DNA from: CADCVQ01 sp038260305
GTDB taxonomy: Bacteria > Actinomycetota > Thermoleophilia > Solirubrobacterales > Solirubrobacteraceae
Assembly: GCA_038260305.1 (NCBI GenBank)
Contig: JBBSNY010000015.1
Location: 27,962-91,961 of the forward strand
DNA length: 64,000 bases
Reading direction: 5' to 3'
Shown: piece after piece, positions 59,027 through 64,000 of the stretch
How the letters are laid out: each line of letters starts with the position of its first letter
Numbering within the stretch: position 1 is the stretch's first letter
Notes under the pieces: model-generated
The model's input: only the letters and a program-made list of their open reading frames with translations
Told to the model about the DNA's origin: nothing
Databases searched by the model: none
Position numbers and translations under genes: made by a program

Positions 59027-60936
59027 AAGTCCACGTCGGGCGTCGGACGCACACCATCGAGACGCAGCCGGCCGTCGCCAACGTCGCCCGCGATCAGCTT
59101 CGCCGCTGCGGGGATCATCGCGAACTTCTCCCGTGCACCGTCTGCGAGCTTCTTGAACGGGTCGGAGTGGGGCACGACGTGCCGGGCGACGACTCGGCGC
59201 TGGGCTTCGGCGGCGGCAAGTAGCGCATCCGCCGTGAGTGGCTCACCAAGGTCCGGTGGCTTTCCCAGGGAGGGGGGAGGCATGATCAGGCGGTCTTTCG
59301 CTCCGATCTTCTGCGGGACCACCGTCAACGCTGGCCATGCCCCGAGGGACCGCGCCCATACCCCCGTCTCGACATCGACGATATGAGCGCTGCCGTCGTA
59401 ACCGCCCCAATCCGACGCCACCGCGGCCGCCACCCTCGTCCTAGCCTGCAGCGTCAACGGCGTGCCGCGTAGCTGCGACAGTCCGCGAGCAACAGCGGCC
59501 AGCTGACCGGACGTGCGTGCCCAGCGATCCGTGCCCCTTCTCGGATCGCCCACCAGCGTGACGAGTATCCCGAGAGTCCGCGGTATCCCCATGTCGTCCG
59601 CCAGCCCGGCTAGCTCATCCTTGTCGAGCCGCCACCCCACCCCGTATAGGTCATGATCAGCGCTTCTAGCCAGGCTCACCTCGACGCGTTGGCCGACATC
59701 GACGGTCAGCGGCAGCCGCACAAGCGCGCCGTCGCCATTGGTCCAGCACGCCACTTGCCCAGGCACGTGCCAGACCGGGACCGTGACTCGGTCCGCCGTG
59801 ATGGCATGCCGGCGACGAAAGGACTCAGGCTCCATGTGAGGCGATGCTTCGAGGACGGCCGGGTGGACGTAGGCCACCGGCTCGATGCTGGCCGCGATGC
59901 TGCGACGTGCTCGCCCGAGCGCGAGCTCCCATGCGAGCAGCGCGTCCGGAGTATTGAGGCCCGATCGCAGCGGCCGGGGCGGCAGATGAGCGAGAACCCC
60001 CGCGATCGTGTCGACGAGCGTGTTGGACGTCGCGCCGAAGCCAATGGTGAGTGTCCTGCCCGACCGCGCGACCACAAGGGCTGCGGAGGGGCGTGTCGGC
60101 ACTCTGCTGAAGCTCGAGCCGCACGAAGCGAGGATCACAATCGGAGCTCCGCCGGTCAGGGCGTCGGCTAAGTCATCGCACGACAGGACGCCGCCGTCGG
60201 CCGTGGACACGCCGTCCTCGACGCCGTGGCCCGCCAGGATCACGCTGTCCGCTCGAGCGTGCGCCTCGCGCCATGCCGGATCGCTGAATCGCTTGAACTG
60301 CCCGCCGGGCAGCTCGGCACCGCGCGCAGCGAGCTCTTGTAGGGCCTTGTCGCTGTCGAGCGAGAGCCACAGCGTGCTCGGGCTCGAGGACCCGCGCGTA
60401 TCGAACGCTCGGGGTACCTGAGGGGCGTCGTCATCGAGTCGATCGGGAAGCCGCAAGAACGAGAGCTGGCGGTGCTCATCTCGCACGAGCGGCATCGAAT
60501 CGCCGTTGTCGCCAGGCAAGAACTCGACTGGCAGTAGGGCCGCAGCCTCGTCGAGTGGGCGATAGACGAAGCGCACGAGCGTGGCAGGCTCGGTAGCGAT
60601 CGTGAGGAGATTGGCCCACTGCTCGCTCCCGATGAGCACATCTAGCACGCGGCTTACAAAGCTCGCCCATTGGGCTGGAAAGTCGGTGATCGGGGCCAAC
60701 GGACCCGACTGGGTCTCCCCACTGAGTAGGTCCTGGGCTTTTTTGTCGAATGGTCCGTTCGCAAGCTTCACTGCAAGCCCGGATGCCAGCGGCGCCGACG
60801 TCCGGCGCCATGTCTCGCCGTCAGCTCCCCGATGACGTTCAACGAGCTCTGCGTCACCAACGAGGCAGTTGTCAGGTCGGAAGCCGAGCGATAGCCGAAG
60901 CTCCACGATCCGCGTGATGTCCTTTGGTGCGCGCAT
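59023..60936 (-). CDS. CHAT-domain (caspase-like) protease
   Basis: 637 residues. The caspase-like core has His in VILAGHGVEDG (H237) and Cys in VILASCGSS (C272), the spacing and strand order of CHAT proteases. An N-terminal helical/beta region (1-200) and a C-terminal half without known motif (YGVGWRLDKDELAGLADDMG) may bind substrate or partner. CHAT proteases in bacterial defence are turned on by a sensor and cleave a partner such as a gasdermin. No gasdermin-like pore protein was seen. The convergent placement with the STAND gene argues for a shared system. Confidence 0.8.
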   Translation of the reverse strand: MRAPKDITRIVELRLSLGFRPDNCLVGDAELVERHRGADGETWRRTSAPLASGLAVKLANGPFDKKAQDLLSGETQSGPLAPITDFPAQWASFVSRVLDVLIGSEQWANLLTIATEPATLVRFVYRPLDEAAALLPVEFLPGDNGDSMPLVRDEHRQLSFLRLPDRLDDDAPQVPRAFDTRGSSSPSTLWLSLDSDKALQELAARGAELPGGQFKRFSDPAWREAHARADSVILAGHGVEDGVSTADGGVLSCDDLADALTGGAPIVILASCGSSFSRVPTRPSAALVVARSGRTLTIGFGATSNTLVDTIAGVLAHLPPRPLRSGLNTPDALLAWELALGRARRSIAASIEPVAYVHPAVLEASPHMEPESFRRRHAITADRVTVPVWHVPGQVACWTNGDGALVRLPLTVDVGQRVEVSLARSADHDLYGVGWRLDKDELAGLADDMGIPRTLGILVTLVGDPRRGTDRWARTSGQLAAVARGLSQLRGTPLTLQARTRVAAAVASDWGGYDGSAHIVDVETGVWARSLGAWPALTVVPQKIGAKDRLIMPPPSLGKPPDLGEPLTADALLAAAEAQRRVVARHVVPHSDPFKKLADGAREKFAMIPAAAKLIAGDVGDGRLRLDGVRPTPDVDF

Positions 60937-61019
60937 CGCTGCCGCGTAGTATCGTGCCGCCCGCTTGGGCGCGGCGGATAGGCATAGAACGAGCGGTTCG
61001 CTGCGCCGCCAAATCTTGG

Positions 61020-61377
61020 CTACGGCAGGATTATCGAGCCCCGATGATTCTGCCGCACGACCACGCGTCGAGCTGCTTGCCTGGCACGGCTCGCCGTACC
61101 CACGGTTTCAGCGGGCGCTCGCCACCGGCAACCTCAACCTCACCGCGTCGCTGCTGCGGAGCTTCCCCGCGTTGACCTCGGCGACGCCCTCGCCGTGTGC
61201 ATGGCGATCCGCGAAGCGGAGCCCGAGCGCTTCGAGCGCGCGGCCCTGCGCTGGCTGGCGCGCTATGCCGTCGAGAACGCGGGCAGCGTCGTGGACGTCC
61301 GAACAGCCGCCGATGCGTTCGCGGTGATGGTCCAGCGGCCAGAGGGCGCGCTGGCCGCTCTGCAGCGACTCGTGTGA
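61020..61377 (+). pseudogene. Frameshifted hypothetical gene
   Basis: One frame gives RVELLAWHGSPYPRFQRALA and LNLTASLLRSFPAL up to about 61178; the next frame then continues with DLGDALAVCMAIREAEPERF and ends at TGA 61375-61377. Joined, they give a continuous helical protein of a type I believe is common in high-GC actinobacteria. One base is missing at the junction. The start is uncertain. Confidence 0.6.
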
Positions 61378-61642
61378 GGGGTTCGAGAGGGCTTGCGGGC
61401 GTTCGCCCGGGCGTGGCCGTCGTGCCAGCCGTCGCGTCTCACGACGGCGCACGGTGCGGCGCGCCTCGGCGTGGGCATCCGGTGAAGGGGTTCACGGGCG
61501 ACCTCGCCTGCGTGACGCGACGGCTGATTGGACGACTCGTGCCGAGGTGATCACTTGGCGCATGGCGGCGTCTCCTGCGCGTCGTACCCGACGATCGGAC
61601 AGTCGGCTTCCTTCCGCGACCGTCCCTGGCACACTCTCGGAC

Positions 61643-62262
61643 ATGCGCGTGTTCGGCTCCCGGCGTCCGGTCACGGTCGACACGCCGCTTGACGGCGTCC
61701 AGGAGAGCCGCCCGCGCAACCTCGGCGAGCTCTCGCGTGCCGAGGTGCAGTCGAACATCGATCGTGCACTGCGGATCCTCGATGCGCGTCGGACGGCGGG
61801 CGGCTACCGCGAGCAGGAGGTGCAGGTGGTCGTCCAGGTCTGCCCGGCGGGCGAGCAGTACGCCCGCTGGCGCAAGGAGCGCAACCGGCTGATGGCGCGC
61901 TCATCCAAGCGCTGGGGCACCCAACGCTGGCCCGAGCGCCTGAGCGCGACCGATGTTGGGATCGTGCTGCTGCCCTACCCGCCGGGCCGAGTCGGGCCCG
62001 CGCTTGGCAGCGCGAAGATCGTCGCTGAGCCGCTGTTGTCGCTGAGCCGCTGTTCATCCATGGCTGCGCCGAGACGCGCCCCGCTGTCGAGCTGCTCGCG
62101 ATGCAGGCCGTGCGGCTGTGGCTGCACGAGACGGCCGATGAGGACACGCTCGTGCTCGCGCCGCCTGTGCTTGAGGAGTTTCAGCGCGCGCGGGCACAGC
62201 GACGCTCGCTGCTGGACTGCGGCGCGACGTCGTGGCCGTTGGCGGCACCCGACGGTTTGTAG
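61643..62262 (+). pseudogene. Unknown gene broken by a 17-bp tandem duplication
   Basis: ATG 61643 opens a protein-like frame (RPRNLGELSRAEVQSNIDRA; VQVVVQVCPAGEQYARWRKE) that runs to the duplication at 62021-62054. Removing one 17-bp copy restores reading into FIHGCAETRPAVELLAMQAV and a stop at 62260-62262, giving an intact protein of about 200 residues. The family is unknown. Confidence 0.65.
62021..62054. repeat. Perfect 17-bp tandem duplication inside a gene
   Basis: GTCGCTGAGCCGCTGTT is present at 62021-62037 and 62038-62054. Seventeen is not a multiple of three, so it shifts the frame of the surrounding gene. Confidence 0.95.
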
Positions 62263-62526
62263 TCCGCGCTCGGCGTGGCGACGGATGGTCACCGAGGACG
62301 GCAGTCGACACCCGCGGCTGCTGCGTGCGTGGCGACGACCGCGCCCTCGCCCAGGTCAAGGACTTTGACCCGGCCGACAAGATCGAGCTTGCCCGCCAAG
62401 CCGACGATGCGCCTGCCAGGGGCACAAGCGACTTCCGCGGCTGTCGCCCCGCCGATCCTGAACTTCGGCGCCGGACGCTGCGCTGGTCCGCGTGCGAGCC
62501 GTGCGGAAGGGCCCTTTGAGGCCGAG

Positions 62527-62636
62527 AACCGAAACCCCGCGGTCGTTGCCTAAACCCCTGGATTCGTTGCCGAAACCCCCGCGGGTTGCCGATCGCGTTG
62601 CCGAAACCCCGCCCTGAACGGAAGGGGTTTCGGCAA
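62527..62636. repeat. Iteron-like array with a 13-bp inverted repeat
   Basis: Copies of CGTTGCC(G/T)AAACCCC lie at 62544-62558, 62565-62579 and 62596-62610 (spacing 21 and 31 bp, about two and three helical turns), with a partial copy ACCGAAACCCC at 62528-62538. An inverted copy GGGGTTTCGGCAA at 62624-62636 pairs perfectly over 13 bp with the last direct copy around a 13-nt loop. It could be a replication, partition or transfer-origin site. No T-tract follows, so it is not a plain terminator. Confidence 0.75.
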
Positions 62637-63255
62637 TGTGCACCGGCCATGAGGCCAGCAAGCACGGGCGTTCTCGGCAGTTGAGGCCCGAATCTCTCCC
62701 GTGACAGAAGAGGATTGGGCAACCCGATCGGGCTTGCGCTCCGCTGGCCTGAGGGTCACGCTGTGGTCTCTTCTTGCATGCGCCCACCTGGCGCCCCCGC
62801 GTGGTCGCGGATCCGAGCAGTACCGCTGTTCTCAGCAGCAGCACCAGCCTCACCACGACGCCAACAGCCGTGGGCCCAACCGCGTCAGCACGCCACTGGC
62901 GATCGCTGATCCGGATGCCGTCGCACCGGTCGCGATCCTCGCCATCGGTCGCATCCCTGCTCGCGTTCGAGGGCACCGCTGGCGGCACGACCCGCGCGTC
63001 GCAAGAAGCGTCCGCCTCTCTCACGGCTGACGTCCTCCGCTCGTCGCCTCCACTGCGCGTCGCATGCCACGCCTGAGCGGAGCTGATGAAGGCGGAAGGC
63101 GGCGTCCGCCGGTGAAGCACTCGGGGCCGTGGTCATTTAGCCACGGCTCGTACCTCAGGCGGGAGGCGTCCGTCCGCACCGTCGCTGCGAGCACTCGCTC
63201 GCGGCCCCGCGACGGCATCCCGCCGGTTCAACCCACAAGTCCAAGGAGGGCCCTG
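62637..63255. other. Stretch without a clear gene
   Basis: About 620 bp. A GTG at 62701 opens a frame starting TEEDWATRSGLRSAGLRVT, which resembles the first helix of Fur-type regulators, but the likeness stops there. The rest is Arg/Ser/Pro-rich on both strands. Confidence 0.4.
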
Positions 63256-63540
63256 ATGGCCACCACCTCGACTCCCGACACCGGGGAGTTGCGTCTCGTG
63301 CTCGACGACATCCTCGTCGGCGACGACGTCCGCGACATCGACCAGGAGCACGTAGAGAACCGCGCAGTCGATTGCGCTGCGCGGGCTGCTCGTCCCGCTC
63401 ATCGTCCGACCCACGAGCGCGGGCTACGAGCTTGTCGCCGGCTACCAGCGATACCACGCAGTCACGTTCGGTTGCAGCGTGCGCTGGCCGCGGAGGCGTG
63501 GTCCTACAGGCGGCAACCGACGCGAATGTCATCGATGAAG
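63256..63540 (+). pseudogene. ParB-like gene, frameshifted
   Basis: ATG 63256 follows AAGGAGGG. The first frame gives the ParB N-terminus LRLVLDDILVGDDVRDIDQE; after HVEN (about 63360) a neighbouring frame carries the continuation SIALRGLLVPLIVRPTSAGY and ELVAGYQRYHAVT. A further shift follows. The ParB nuclease-like core is therefore recognisable but cannot be made as one chain. Confidence 0.78.
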
Positions 63541-63551
63541 GGAGGTCGCGT

Positions 63552-63799
63552 GATGCGGGTGTTGGGCTGGGTGCTGGGGCCGCGCGACGCCAGCCGCGCG
63601 GTGGGATCGGCTGCGCCGCGAGGAGCGGCTGCTGGGGTGCTGTGAGCTTGAGGCGTTCGGCTGCGTGCTGGTCGTCGATCGGCCCGGTGAAGGGGACTGG
63701 GTGACGATCGTGCTCGCGGACGGCGAGCGCTGGAGCACGGTGGACGCCGAGGTGTTCTATTCGCGTGGGCGCGCCGTGCACGTCGTGGAGGGCGGCTGA
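63552..63799 (+). pseudogene. Small unknown gene, probably frameshifted
   Basis: ATG 63552 gives MRVLGWVLGPRDASRA and then stops at 63645 in that frame. A second frame from about 63600 is strongly coding: WDRLRREERLLGCCELEAFG, VLVVDRPGEGDWVTIVLADG and YSRGRAVHVVEGG to a TGA at 63797-63799, but it has no start of its own. Joined they would give about 80 residues. Unrecognised. Confidence 0.5.
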
Positions 63800-63830
63800 A
63801 GGCACAACGTTGTGAGGTGACGAGGGCGGG

Positions 63831-63935
63831 ACCCGCGCCCGCACCGTTTCACGCCAGAACCCATGAGAGGCCCGTCCGCGGATTACCACGAAGGGGCCCG
63901 CATGGGTTATGGCGTGGACACGTGCGGGCGCGGGT
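63831..63935. repeat. Long imperfect palindrome
   Basis: The outer arms ACCCGCGCCCGCAC (63831-63844) and GTGCGGGCGCGGGT (63922-63935) pair over 14 bp. After a symmetric 6/6 internal loop, ACGCCAGAACCCAT (63851-63864) pairs with ATGGGTTATGGCGT (63902-63915) with one mismatch, and inside lies GGCCC/GGGCC. A separate 10-bp palindrome ACAACGTTGT is at 63804-63813. The roughly 105-nt fold could be an origin, a transfer site or a structured RNA. Nothing else is seen to the end of the window. Confidence 0.75.
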
Positions 63936-64000
63936 GCCCCCCGCGTCCACACCCAACGGTTTGCCTTCAGACGCCCACCACCACCTGGACGGCGCGCCCC

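Larger units (their letters stand above)
23961..64000. mobile_element. Integrative and conjugative element, left end and most of body
   Basis: Left limit is the tRNA-Leu 3' fragment, followed by an integrase, an excisionase-like gene, cargo, a full transfer operon (VirB4, VirB6-like, PrgI-like, coupling ATPase), more cargo and degenerate replication/partition remnants. No intact tRNA-Leu(GAG) or second attachment copy was seen before base 64000, so the right end is outside. The extent to the window edge is inferred. Confidence 0.75.

Noticed and set aside
62701..62760. Fur-like first helix (LRSAGLRVT)
   Set aside because: Only about nine residues look Fur-like and no other frame continues the fold, so chance is likely.
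63804..63935. Integron attC site
   Set aside because: The palindrome has the right length but no convincing pair of RYYYAAC/GTTRRRY boxes at its ends, and no integron integrase is near.
23961..64000. Prophage instead of a conjugative element
   Set aside because: No capsid, terminase, portal or tail gene was found, whereas VirB4, a coupling ATPase and other transfer genes are present.
1..64000. CRISPR arrays and riboswitches
   Set aside because: No regularly spaced repeat-spacer pattern was seen. No recognisable riboswitch core was noticed upstream of the genes, though structure-based riboswitches cannot be excluded by eye.

Overview
The window is GC-rich actinobacterial DNA. Gene content and codon use suggest a Thermoleophilia/Solirubrobacterales-type chromosome; this is inference, because no 16S rRNA or other phylogenetic marker is present. 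It has two parts that meet at about 23.96 kb.

Part 1 (1-23.9 kb) is ordinary chromosome. It carries a K+ channel fragment with a TrkA-N domain, argS, a Fic protein with repeated operator-like motifs, and a System I cytochrome c maturation set split in two (ccmG-ccmH near 4 kb; ccmE-ccmF and a small ccmI-like gene near 13-16 kb). It also has tRNA-Gly(CCC), a giant secreted BNR-repeat protein, a SpoIIE-type phosphatase, an alpha/beta hydrolase, secG, a tldD-pmbA pair, an iron-type dehydrogenase, a LysR regulator, an ArsR/AHSA1/VOC operon and a small membrane protein. That part ends with a bidirectional terminator.

Part 2 (23.96-64 kb) reads as an integrative and conjugative element. Its left end is a 59-nt 3' fragment of a tRNA-Leu(GAG) gene on the minus strand, followed at once by a tyrosine recombinase. 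The matching intact tRNA (attR) is not in the window, so the element should run past base 64000. Next come an excisionase-like gene coupled to an orphan protein with two HARP-like motifs, and a lower-GC cargo pair (MGDG-synthase-type glycosyltransferase plus a membrane protein). From 31 to 45.5 kb lies a compact plus-strand transfer operon: a 3D/CHAP cell-wall hydrolase, small membrane proteins, a VirB6-like protein, a PrgI-like protein, a VirB4 ATPase, a ParA-like protein, and a 1092-aa protein that joins a VirD4-type coupling ATPase to a replication-relaxation domain. No separate relaxase was recognised.

Behind a broken ISL3 transposase the cargo continues with two clusters that look little described. 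One (47.7-52.8 kb) has a TPR protein, a radical SAM enzyme, an aspartate-carbamoyltransferase-like protein with a substituted catalytic lysine, an ATP-grasp ligase and a nitroreductase; it looks like a small-molecule or modification pathway. The other (52.9-60.9 kb) has two unknown proteins, a SIR2-like protein, a STAND-type NTPase ending in pentapeptide-like repeats, and a convergent CHAT (caspase-like) protease. It looks like an anti-phage conflict system.

The last 3 kb are decaying: four neighbouring genes carry frameshifts, one from a perfect 17-bp tandem duplication. The same stretch holds an iteron-like array with a perfect 13-bp inverted repeat, a broken parB-like gene and a roughly 105-nt imperfect palindrome, so it may be an old replication, partition or transfer-origin region.
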